From assembly GCA_019614645.1 (NCBI GenBank), contig JABWDB010000018.1, positions 4,922,501-4,986,500 of the forward strand: a stretch of DNA of 64,000 nt. Reading direction: 5' to 3'. The translations under genes and the position numbers were made by a program. Below, in pieces: positions 1-12,100 of the stretch (position 1 is the first letter of the stretch; each line of letters opens with the position of its first letter). A model generated the notes under the pieces. That model ran no database searches, was not told where the DNA came from, and saw only the letters and a list, made by a program, of their open reading frames with translations. This DNA is from Stratiolaelaps scimitus (Eukaryota > Arthropoda > Arachnida > Mesostigmata > Laelapidae).

Positions 1-608
1 CGCCGGCATGACGAGGTGGCTGACCAATTCGGCACGTTGCTTAATATACTCGTCCAGTCAATATACAAGGCCGTGCGCCAGATCTATTGAACGCACTCGT
101 CGGGCCGGACCGGAACAAGGAAGTTTCTCGGCTCCTTTCAATCGGGCTTGAGGCCCAGAGACTGTCTACCTGGGTTCGCCATTGGTATTGCATCAAACCC
201 GTTCCAATATTCATATATAAAAATAATATAGCTATACATAATATATAGCTTAAGAAGGTCAAAAATGAAACGAATACATATTCCAATGAAAAGGTGAGGA
301 GAGGAGCCAGATAAACATAGATTTATAGTTTGAGTTTGAGACTGAGAAATGAGCTAATTAGATTCAGTTGACGAAGAGAACGAAAGGAATACTTGCAAAT
401 AAGCTCACTGCGGGGGAGAAGTATATGCCCGAAAACAGCATTGTCCAACGAGTGTTTTTAACGAGGGTAATATATATATATATACGAACGGATCGAAGCC
501 AGATACAGTCTGAACACGGCATGTCTAAGAAACTCAACATGTGACAGACACTCTTGAGCAAGCAGAGATGACGTTGCTAGCTATGATGATCTTTCACGAT
601 AATGATAA

Positions 609-647
<39 letters not shown>

Positions 648-2334
648 CAATATTAACTGATGCATTGACGAAGTCATTGGGAAGATAGGCATGATTAGCG
701 GCGATGGCAAATGTAGCTTTCTGTGGCAGTGTGTTTGTTTTGGTGATGATTACGATGAACAAATGAATGAATGACTGACTGACTGAGCTCAGCATGCAGC
801 AGTGTCCTTTGAGAGTTGATCGTGTACAACGGACGGGAGGTCAGCGCGGACGCTGCACGGGGTCGGGGTGGATCGATCAGTGTGATCGTCATAGAGGAGA
901 AGATGGGACGAGATGGCTGACTGATGATGGTGCTGTCTCTCGACGAGGAGAGAGCGCCCGATGGGCTACACGGACCCGTGTAAAAATACAGAGCGGAACT
1001 CACCCATTCCTGTTTCTTTTAGCACGTCCCCCCCTCCCCCCCGGACACACGAATTTGAGCGTTTCGCATCGGTACGTGATAATATCATATACATTCGATG
1101 GAACGCCTGCTGAAGCGGCCAATGAGTTAAACATGTTCAGGGTAAACGTTTTATTGGTTCACGTAAGGGTGTAATGCCGTCTTATGTCAGTGCTACGTTC
1201 CCGCCTTCCTGTCGAGCGTATGAGAGGGGAGCAGGCTTAGCTGACCACCAACGTACAGCCAGACGAGAGGATTGACAGCAGCATTAGTCGAGTCGGCTCT
1301 CCGTCATTATCATTGGTCACCTCAGACCGAACCGGTACGCCAGGTTGATAATTGTCGAATGAAAGCAGTTCAACCCTGTAGTCGTTGATAGGGGCGGCGT
1401 TGTTAGGTAGCCTAACCCATCACGCCTTAATGTTTCGTTTCGAGGAAAGTTGAACATTCGGGGCCGGCTACCCGACGTTGTGTACCGTCCCCCTGGGGGA
1501 AGCTGTCTGTTCTGCCAGCCGGCGAACATCATTTATATTTTTTCATAATCCGCAGCCGATTATGAGCCGTAGCAGACATGTGTGCGAACGAACATCAAGC
1601 AGATAGTTACCAGTGTCAAAGGAATGAAATGATTCGTAAGGTATGATCGATAAACTAGTGATGTACGCGGGTCTGGGGCACACGGGATTGCTGCCAGGGA
1701 TTCAGCAGGTTGATAACAAAAGTAATGACACTAACGATATGGTAATTTTAAGAATGTATACTAATTAATATTATTATTACTATTATTATTATTATTATAC
1801 TAGATTTACGTAGTTCAGATAGACGAGCGGGCAAGAGTTCGAGATTACAGTGAGTACCTACCGAACGCTACCACTGCGAAAACTTCCATGGACTAAATAG
1901 ATAATTAATAGTATCGACAGTTAATCGAAATATGAGTGGCAAAAGCTTGACACATCGATCGATGCGCTGAATCATTGGGGCGTATAGTAGTTTGAATCGG
2001 ATACACTTCAACCAAGGTGGTCACCGTTCAAATCTAACTGGCCATTCCTCCGTTCCTAAATATTGGATATGTGGCCCAGTTTTTCACTTGATGAATTGAG
2101 GGCAGGTTCAATATGTATCTTCCTGTGGCCGATCAGATGTGAGGTCGTTATGCACGACCCCATGATGAAGGCGCAATTGACCGGATTGGGCGAAGTCGAA
2201 CTGCAACTGATAACAGTTGCACTGAAAATATGTGCAATGATGAGCATTGATGATGTTTTGGGCGCGTCAGTGATCCAGTAGGTTGACGTGTACAGGAAAG
2301 CTAAAAAATGATGGTATATACAGACACAACAAAT

Positions 2335-2388
<54 letters not shown>

Positions 2389-3271
2389 AAGAAATAGATA
2401 CACCATGATGAATGTGTGTGTGCACCCGTGGCGAGGGGAAGCCGGAAAGGTGGAGATAACTTAAGCCAAATTTATGATTATGGTGACAAATTAAATAGCT
2501 CCATGACTAATGATGATATGAGAATACTAATAATACCAACAAACAAATAAATGCATGCATGAGATAACCTGTAAACTAGAGTGCGCGAGTGACACAAAGA
2601 GAAGCAGAGAGAGCGAGAGAGAGAGAGAGTATACAAGCTCGTGTATAAGTGCAAGATAAACTTCATGCCAAGACTGCGAAGGGAGAGGCGAGATTCATTT
2701 CGTTTGATCTATACCAATGCTGATATTGATATGCTGACAATTATGCTAAAGACGAAATGACAACAAGATGCTCGGGCGAATGATGCAGCAGGGGGGAGAG
2801 GGAGTTACAGATCTAGATCCATATATATATATATATAACGGAGAGGGAGAGAGAGAGAGATATTACAATTGACGAGCGGCAGGACAGTGCCGGAGGAGAG
2901 ATATCGTTCTGCGAGCGTGGCAGGCTAGTTTTATTAGGTTTTATTTTAATTACAATTTTTAATTGAAAAGGCGGTGTGAACACGGTTGATTGAGGTTTCC
3001 AGTGGAGGTTTCCCTGCAGTGGTGTGCACTTCGCGGAGATTTGCTAAAGATAGATTTGTCAGCCCTTGCAGTCGCCGCCTTTTTCTCTTTGCTTGTTCTA
3101 TGAAACAAATTAGCTGAATGTGGGTTCGTATTAGATGTAGCCCTCGGAGATTCAATACGACAAGTTGGCGAAAATGAATCGTTGTAAAATCGTTTCGCTG
3201 TTTTGGTATTTTCAACCAGAGTTGCTTTTTGGTCGTCTGATGATAAGCAGAAAGCAGAGTGAACTTGATAA

Positions 3272-3304
<33 letters not shown>

Positions 3305-4144
3305 TTGTAGATGTGTAGACAAACGCGAAGCTGTGCTAACATTTGCTGTATTTATATGATAGCTAGACACGATCTACCCTCGATTCCAAAGAGAGTCCTC
3401 CTTGGTTCTAGTTTAATTTTGGCCCGTGGACATAATCTAGGTAAGCGGCAGCGGGTGGTCCGATAAGCTAACGCATCTCGCGGAGAAGGCGTGATACGGA
3501 CGATACAAAAGATAATGGAGAAGCTACGACACACGCTATAGATGATGAATATGAATTAGCTGAGACATTAGTGGCGGGACGGGGTTGAGACAACGATGCC
3601 GATGAAGGGAAATTGAACAGAAGTGTTTACACGAAAAGCAGCAAAGCGCAATTTACTACAACAAAACCACGACGAGTGCAGTTATACTACTGCTGCTGCT
3701 GCTGCCATTATGATGGAACAAGGTGAATAAGTGAAACCTATAATGATACAAAACAGTCAAGCATTATATGGAAGTGTAGCCACCACTCGCGTCCATGATG
3801 TCTCGGTCATAGACGGTCAACCGCTCAAAGCAGCCGGGGGCCGAGCAGCAAAAGAAGCAGCTGGGTAAGAATCAACGACGGCCAGAGCGATCGTGACCCT
3901 GCATGCAGAGCCTGGTACCGTGACCGAATCTCGTGGGGGTGGCTGCAACTTCGTTCTTATTTGTGTGCGTGTGTGGGTTTTGAGTGTGTGTCTGTATGCT
4001 GGCAGGCGTTCCCCCTCACCGACACTCATTCTGAGAAAGAATAGTGACTTTAAGGAAAGGTGAAACGCTTGCCCCAAAGAGCGAACCACCCCTTTATATA
4101 ATAAGTAACACCCGCGAACCGGATTCCCGGACGCCCAGCGGATC

Positions 4145-4178
<34 letters not shown>

Positions 4179-5871
4179 AGAGGGTCACAACAGTGCCTGA
4201 CATTAAGTGGCCTGTGATTTGCTTTTCGTTGGTTGATTCATTTGATCAGCGCCAAAGAATGAACTGAGGTGAGACCACGAACGAAAGGGAACCACCGCCC
4301 GCTAAATTTCGCCTGTGAACGGAAGCTTCTTCGAGGAAAACCAACGAACCCATCCTCAAACAAAACGCGTCACGCGACCATCTAGATATAACCGTATGAT
4401 CTGATGACGTGTGCTCCGCATATGAAACAACATGGACGCGGAGGCTTGATGGTAATGCTGGTCATGCTGGCGAAGACGAAGTTTCAGGCATTCGTCGAAG
4501 GGTTATCCAAATGCATGTCCAGCAGCGCCATCGAGGTCGCCGTCGTTATCCGAATTCTAGATTAAGGCTAAATTGGAGGGATAAACACTGTGGGCACACA
4601 TATAGCGATTCGTGTCCGAAGGAAGCACGCGTTAAAGACGAAAAAAAAAACAAACAAACGAATATTAGACAAAAAACAGCGCGTTTTGATCAGAACACCG
4701 ACCACCGAACGTGTGTGCCGTTTTTTTTTCCTCTGAGTTTCCAAGTATCTTTTGCTAGTTTTTGAATTTAGCCTTCGAGCCTGAATAGCTTGATGATGAC
4801 GGCAGATATGAATACAGTAAAAAGTAGTAAGAAAACACCGAGGATGACACCTTGACGTTGCGGCGAAAAAGAGCGCGCGTAAGAGAACGAAGACAGAGAG
4901 AAAGATACTCTGATTTGACACTTCAATGACTGATAAACATCGGAACGGGGCGGGGAGATACCGGGGTGCGTTGATCTGTAGAGAGAAAAGAAAAGCCTAA
5001 TCGTTGGATTGTAGCATGGGTACGTAGACGAATGAAAATAGGTTTTAGGTTAGATTTAACGAAAATGACAAACAAACACTGTAGGCGGGGGGAAGGAAGG
5101 TTATGATAATGATAACAATGAATATAATAATTATTATAATGATTAATAAGAATAACAAAATATTATAACTATTTAACGCGGGGGGTGATTATGACGTGGT
5201 AGATAATAATAATTCATGAGTGGAACGGTGGATGAAAGTAACGAAATGTACTTGTAGTTAGGGGTGGTGGTGGTGGTGGTGGTGGTGTTTAATTAGTAAA
5301 CGCAGATGATGTGACGGTGACGCAGTGATGAGCTTGAAGTGGCCGATGACAGAGCGATGATGAGATAACTGGATAATGAAATATAGTTGTCTGTACAGCG
5401 CAGATGAGTGGGTAGATTTCTTATCAATGATGAATCCAATAAACATTATTAGATCACTGAAATCGACCGAGGATAACAGAGAGAGAGAGAGAGAGAAAGA
5501 GAGAAAATGGTCGACGACGAGCGAGATAAAAGCGAATAATAAATAATAAAGCAAGATGACGTTGTAAAAATTGTCGTGTGCATTTATTGCTATTCAAAAT
5601 GATTGATTGTGGCGGTAGAAAAACGTGTTGGCGCACGCTATTTTTTGTTAGCTATCCGTTAGCTAGGGCTCAGATACAATTTCATTAGGTTTGAAACATA
5701 CGGGTGTCAGTGTAGTGTAAGTATTATAGATGTGCTAAAATTTGGAGGTGTGTCCCAGATTGCTGGCAACCACGCGGATGCGGAGTACCGATGTGTACGT
5801 GAAGACGCCGAATCTGAGGTAACGACAATAGGTAAATTTACTGGCCCGGAAAATTTACTCACTTACAATCA
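1..5871. other. Non-coding, purine-type microsatellites
   Basis: No gene recognised. Contains (AT)n at 611-639, 2341-2385, 2821-2837, 3270-3302 and 4146-4176, GA tracts at 640-647, 2606-2627, 2841-2861 and 5479-5506, and (GGT)n at 5262-5288. All GA-type tracts have the purine strand on plus. Confidence 0.7.
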
Positions 5872-5960
5872 TTAAGTTCTCATATATGTTACCACGTCGG
5901 GAGATTCGAACCTCTGGCCTCTGGCTTCCTCCAGCCAGATAGAGATAGATAATTTAGCAG
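5872..5960 (-). mobile_element. tRNA-derived SINE-like fragment
   Basis: On the minus strand there is a tRNA-like order: a stem CTGGCT/AGCCAG, then a pol III B-box GGTTCGAATCT at 5912-5902, then acatatatgagaa. The same arrangement, about 70% alike over about 75 nt, recurs at 53.25-53.33 kb on the same strand, including the tail acatat.agaga. The A-box end is poorly preserved. A true tRNA gene is unlikely because no acceptor stem closes. Confidence 0.5.
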
Positions 5961-6654
5961 AGAATGGTTTTGGTTGTCAGAGGCGTTTCGCCGCCCACAT
6001 CAAACGTGTAGTGGATCGGCACAGCTTTGGCAGAGACTCGAATAGCTAGCTAGTCGTGTTCATGCGTGTGAAGAAAATTTCCACATCTATAAAAACTAAA
6101 ACAAGATAGCTACTACATATGTTGTCGTAGTGAGCGGTCACCAATAGCATCCAGGAACTGGAGCTTCAAGATTTTGGATCGTCGGTTCCATCGCCAGAAA
6201 GAAATCGTGGCGATCGATGTTTTTGTTGGTTCGGGCTCTTGTTAGGTAAGACGAGGCCAGCTTTACTGAAAACGACGTCTAACGAAGCAATGCTAGAAGC
6301 AGTTGTACCGTGGACATTGTTAAATGTTGGCTGAGAGTCAGCCCGAAAACCTTTAAAAGCTTTACTGAAATCTGCAGTTCGAGTGTACAGCTCGTTCGTT
6401 ACACGTATCTTGTTTTTACAGTAGTTGCTCCTCTGTTATTCTGCTGCACGAACTTACTCTGAACTGTGGACAGTGAGAATCTACGTCAGCTGGTACAACT
6501 CACACCCGCCCAGTCTCACTTCTCTGTCACTCGAAGCTTCGTTGTGTTGCATCACCACTCCAAGGGTAACCTGCTGTTTCTTCACAAGGGTCTCCAACAG
6601 CAAATCTCAATCGAGCGATGCTTGCTCGCGTTGCTCAGGAACTTAAATCGCCAT
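5961..6654. other. No recognised feature
   Basis: Mixed-composition DNA between the SINE-like fragment and the BEL/Pao remnant. If the element continued 3' on the minus strand, reverse transcriptase should lie here or beyond, but no such motif (for example YVDD-like) was found. Confidence 0.5.
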
Positions 6655-7099
6655 CGTCTCCGTTGTCGTAGATGTCTCCGCCCTCTCCGCAATTATGTTG
6701 TGAGTGGCTGAGGCCGTGTCCCCGAAGGTCGTGGCCCTTCGTCGCGTCGGCTTTGCTCGGCCTCGTCTTCCGGCCGTAGCAGTTTGGAGCTCCTTGTGGA
6801 CACACTCACCCCCGGTATGGTGTGACATACCATCGGCTTGACAGCTTGACCCTCCTCGCCGCACACGACAATTGTTCGATATCTTCTTCTCGGCGGTTCG
6901 TCACGATGTGCTTCTGTTCGCAGCTTGCCATTGGCATCGTTGCTACGTTTTTGTTTCTATTATTGCTCTTCGATTTAGTGCATTCGCGGGCCCGGTACCC
7001 ACGCTTCAAGCAATGAGGCAGACTTATCCATTCGATTTCATCTGGCGCATGTTTCAACCGATGCATGGGGTCTTTCTTGAACCAGCAGGACTTCGACAT
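6655..7099 (-). pseudogene. Decayed BEL/Pao-type retrotransposon fragment (gag zinc knuckles plus protease start)
   Basis: On the minus strand, 7099-6900 translates to a row of degenerate zinc knuckles with the spacing typical of BEL/Pao gag. Knuckle 1 keeps the first Cys and the His but has Lys and Ala in the other two Cys positions (CWFKKDPMHRLKHA). Knuckle 2 keeps two Cys but has Leu and Tyr replacing Cys and His (LPHCLKRGYRAREC). Knuckle 3 is MASCEQKH. In another frame, 6790-6655 gives ELQTATAGRRG and then FGDTAS, matching the LLQTATA and LFDTGS start of the family's retropepsin, with Gly changed to Ala. The frame switch and lost residues show a dead copy. No reverse transcriptase, integrase or LTR was recognised around it. 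Confidence 0.7.
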
Positions 7100-8400
7100 C
7101 CGAGAGTCGCCGGTTACCTTCCATATCGGCCATTATTGAGATCATATATCCCACGACGTCTCTGTGGGCAGTCACTATCTGCCACTTTTTCTACCTACCT
7201 CCGTGCATATCTCTTCTCAGCCTGAATCCTGAAATGACAATCATGCACATCAACTACGCGGCTACGGCCCTACCGACAACACAGCTGAGATCCCAACCGG
7301 CATGTAACATTGAGACAGAAAATTATCCCTCATCAAATGAACCCGCCACCTTCTCCAGTCATCCCATATCTGCAGGTCCTAATTCCCCTGTGTCTTTGCA
7401 TTGCAACCAACCTGTTATGACGCGAGCGGAAGGTGACACTATCCTGAACTTTCACTATGCTCGAGCCAATGATCTAACGAGTTATTCGTAGTAATCTAGA
7501 CGTGTTCACATAGACAGGGTGCATATGTCGAGATCTGGTTCACAGCATTTCGTCTCAGAACGAAGCTGGCCAGCACCGATGTCAGTTTAATTTAGACCAG
7601 TACGAGTTTACTGGAATTGTGTTCTGACGTGGTCGTGTGCGTCTCGAGCAAACCATCGCATATATTTAGTCGTGACAGTATCTCGTTGGTGCCTTCCTCC
7701 CTCGCGATCACTGGCAAGTTGATGTCCGCCAGCAGACAGCCTCGCTAAGCTTTTCTTCGACGCTTAGCGTCGGCCACCATCTGCAATGGATACCGTAAAC
7801 TACAGTGCTGCATAGCTCAAGAGAACTAGCCGAGCTTCATGGAGAAGCTACGCAGTGAACGACGTCGTCAATTTAGAGAGAATTTAGACTCCGATGTTAG
7901 AGCTCATGGATTTCACTGACCCACTATTGGCGTCACCGTTCGAGCATTCAGCCAGCTTCGGTTTCAACGCCAGCTCGAACGAATGAAGACACTGAGCAGC
8001 TCGATTGAACCACATATGGCGCAGCCAGATTTCTCCCTATTAGCCAGATCATTGTTAGTGGATTCCCCCCCCCCCCCCGCTCACACTCCAAGCATCTCCA
8101 AAGAAAGCGAATTTCCGAAATTTCTTCTCTTCTCCCCGTCTTCCTCTTAATCCCTCCCCATAAATCTATCGCTACCAGACCACTACGACATCTATTCCTA
8201 TTTGTTGTCAAGTATAACACATATGACGATCAATAAATACTAGCCTATAAACCCCAGGAAATGTGAACTACAATAGTACACCCAACAGAAAGAAGTACAC
8301 CTGATCCGTTTTTTTTTTGCCTTTTGCAATGCTGGAAAAGTATATTTTATTTTGAAGCACACAGAAACTTTCTTGTGGGGTAAAATTTGACCAAAAGAAT
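7100..8400. other. No recognised gene; possible flank of the dead retroelement
   Basis: Upstream in the sense of the BEL/Pao remnant, this is where the rest of gag and a 5' LTR would lie. No gag motif or LTR pair was recognised. It contains a C14 run at 8065-8078. Confidence 0.5.
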
Positions 8401-9033
8401 ATAATATTTCGTCATCATCATTATCATCGTCCACTCCATCATCATCATCACCGCCATCATCATCATCGTCGTCGTCAATTAATAATAATATATATATGTA
8501 GCATTAAGTTCCTTGGGGGCATCTTTATTTCGTTTGTCTGTTTTGTTGTCTGTTTGTAGTTTTGGTGTATTTCCATACTTTCTCTCTCTCTCTCTCTCTC
8601 GCACAGGGTGTCTAACTCTCATCTCTCTGTCTTGCTTCTCAAGAATAACCATGTGTGTGTATTATTTTATGGATGTAGTTTGTTTTCCGGTCGGTCGGGT
8701 GTCCATTGATCTCGGTTCGTGTTGTACGCGAGCGCGAATGATGCTGGCTCGAATCAACATTACTCTGCCCGTCATCCGATTTTTGCCAACACCACCTGCA
8801 TGCTTCACGCGTCACTCCTCTCTCTCTCTCTCTCGCTCTCTCTTTCTTTCTCTCTCGTTCGTTAATCTTCTGAATAATTTCATTATTATTATGATCATCA
8901 TCATCATCATCACCATCATTTCATTTAATCATATCGTAATAATTATTGTTATTATTATTATTATTATCATTATTAATAATATCAGTATCGTCATATTATT
9001 TGTGGGGTCACATTCTTCAATTCTTCTTCCCAG

Positions 9034-9074
<41 letters not shown>

Positions 9075-10275
9075 CCGCCATGCAATGCCACATTCACAAG
9101 CGCTATTATTTATTCGTGTTTTTTTTTTGCAGTTTATGCCTCATACTAATGTCGTTCCCGCTGTTGCAGTTGTTGTCAACCACGTTCGTCTATGTCACCA
9201 CGTTGTCATATCATGAACATCTCCTTGTGTGTATAGGGGGGTGAGTGTCAGTGTAGCGATATTTCATGTCAAACAACGGGAAATGAGATGATTGGATGGA
9301 TGAAATGTTCATTCATGTATTTTAACCTCATCTACTCACTTTGTATTCATAATATGACCGTCATCGTCACCACCCACTCGGAAGAAAATGTACGCTGTTT
9401 CTCATGTTTTCTGTCGTATTTTTCGATGGGGTTTTTTTTTGTTGCGGGGTTTGATGAACGTTTCTCTGAATGTTTCTGCTGTTGTTGTTGTTGTTGTTCT
9501 TACTAGTCTCCGGATATATACTACAATTATTATTATTATTATCATTATTATAATAACTATTATTAACATCATCATCATCGTCGTCGTCGTCATCATCATC
9601 ATACAATGTGTAAACTAGCGTACTCATTTGTGACGATTTCCGTCAATTCGAATGCTGCTTTTTTTGTGTGTGTTCATTTAGGCTTTTTTTGTTTTGTTTT
9701 GAATTCTATCGATGCTCTTCACCACACCTCACGGATGGTAGAATAGCATTCGGCTAACGCACACCTCTGTATTTTGGCTCTCTCTCTTTCTCTCGCTCTG
9801 ATTCGAGACGCCTGTTCAGGTATGAATATCCGAGGGTCAGTCACACACCTAGCTATGTTTAATGAATTGGCGTAGACTTCCCTCCGGCCTTCAGGAGTGT
9901 GCCAGTCGTAAATCGAAATCATCAGTACGCGACGTTCATTATCCGTAACACTACTATAATAATAATAATAATCATAATAATATCGTATTGTAATAATAAT
10001 AATATTAGCATCCATAGTTTTCCCGCATGTCTCGTTTGCTCCCTCTCTCTTCCTTCCCGCTTCTTCTTCGCATTATTATTATTATTATTCTACTATAGTT
10101 TCATCACCATCATTTTCTCTTACTTACAAGAATAATATTACACAGTTGTCATTTGTATTTGTTTGACATTATCATCATCATCATCATCATACATGTGTAT
10201 ATGCATCAGTATTTATAATCATTGACATCAATAATAATAATAATAGTAATAATAATAATAATAATAATAATGACC
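8401..10275. repeat. Microsatellite-dense block (ATC, ATT, CT, GTT, TAA)
   Basis: Includes ATC/GTC tracts at 8408-8476, CT tracts at 8579-8600, 8818-8856 and 9037-9074, ATC/ATT at 8881-8990, GTT at 9480-9498, ATT/ATC at 9523-9602 and TAA at 9955-9980 and 10229-10271. The 243-codon open frame at 8513-9244 is a translation of these repeats. Confidence 0.9.
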
Positions 10276-12100
10276 ATCATTTCTACGAATTATCCCTAGT
10301 GCTTCGCCTGGCCGCCGGCAACTTCACTATTTCGTAGTTCGGGGAGTGCACCACAACACGCACAATCGGGCGCTTAGCTCTGTACGCTAGTGCTCATCTC
10401 AGGCTGTTCATGTTACTGTTTCCGTATGCGATTTGAATTGTGTGTGTATGTGTATAACTTCATGTGTATGTGTCCGTGTTAGTTAATCGGAATCCGACGC
10501 AATAACTACATCATTGCTCTGCACATCGGGACCAGCTGCTCTTCGCTGCAACATCGTCATCAGCGACAACAACGGGTTGGAGCAGCTTCTTTAGATCGAT
10601 CTTGGCGTCAGCGCGTTGTTTCTGTAGACGAGTCGCGTCTGCCTTCAGCTGGCAAAATGGTGTCATTCATTGACTCTTGCAGATCGGTTAATCTCGGTTA
10701 TCTATGTGAACGTGTGGGCGGTCCGCCGCAGAGAAACGCCACCGTAAAAAGGCCATCCCGAACCTATGTCTCGGGTAATATTAGCACTATTCTCGTGTAA
10801 TGAAAATACTCGGAACGATGGTACGTAATGATGAACGAATTGCATTCGATCGATTCGTAATCGTGTAATCGTAGATAATGAATCATTAATTAACTACTAC
10901 TACTACTATTACTATTATTACTACTACTACCGATTATTGACTGATTCGAACTAAGGGCTAAGACGGTCATCGGAACATTGGCGTCCGCCGAGTGCGTCCA
11001 GCCTATGTGCTGAAACTCTTCAAATTGCGTATTGCAATTACATGTGTTAACGAATTAGTCAATCGATGGCGGCAATGCCTCGATGGCCCATCAGAGGTGA
11101 AATGCTCATTAAATTTCAAGGGGAAGGACGAGTCTCAACTCACCACAACGCCGCCATCATATTCGTCGACAGATCATTTCACCTAATTAATTTTACTATG
11201 AACTAATACATCTAGCTAATACCCGTCTCATCTGTAGCACCAACCCCGCAGCGGCGGAACAGTGGCATTATCAGGCAAATACTCTAGTAATAATTAAAAT
11301 AACAACATCCACAAATGCCGCACAGCGCTACTGTTGATTGATGAACCGATTCATAAAGCAGATTCACCTCGTCCCCACTTAGTTCAGTAACGTTTTTAAC
11401 TATCTACTTCATTCATTCATGAATTTTTTTTTGCTGAGTTCTACAACTCGCCACCACCATCATCATCGTAATTATGGCTTGCTTGATTGATTGATTACTG
11501 GCGTGTTTCTCTCTGTGTCTGTCTGTGTGTGTGTGTGTATATCGGCGAACTCAACGTTCCCAAACGTTCTTAGAATTTCACACTTCGAGATGTGACTAGA
11601 TCGTAATAAAAATAATCAGCCGCGTAATGGTATTGATACCGACAACTCTGCAAGAGCGATAGCCACTGTCGACACGATCATTGTCCGGGTCGTCAAGAAC
11701 GTCTCATCGAATTCAGGCGGTTACCTCATCATTCTCGTATCATTTATCTTATGATATTTGCTCGGCGAATTCGCAGCTAAAAGTACAAACGCTCAGAGAG
11801 GCTTGGCCGTAATTCTCTGTATGATCCCCATTGTGTACTCTCTACGATATTTTTGCGTAGGTGAATGCGACAACAATTGACTATTGAGTTGTTTCATTGA
11901 AATAGCTGTCATCATATCAATCCCTTGTATCATTAATTGTTGCCATTTATAATTATAGCTGTCATCATCTTTAGAACAGCTATCGACATTTTGCTGCTGC
12001 TGCTGTTGTTTCCACTAACTCCTGGTGACTAAGTATTACTTTCCAGCGTATTATACCGACAGCGGTAGTTGCTATGTTCTAATGTAATCATTGTGGCAAT
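10276..12100. other. Non-coding, no recognised feature
   Basis: Fewer repeats than its neighbours: a (CTA)n-like run at 10895-10931 and a short GT run near 11525-11540. No coding similarity recognised. Confidence 0.6.

Noticed and set aside
2063..2281. Plus-strand frame ending in MMSIDDVLGAS, faintly like a chaperonin (CCT) C-terminus
   Set aside because: Only SIDDV and LxTxA fit and their spacing is wrong by two residues. The rest shows no chaperonin motif.
8513..9244. 243-codon plus-strand open frame
   Set aside because: It is made almost wholly of CT, ATC and ATT repeats translated as Ser/Leu and Ile runs.
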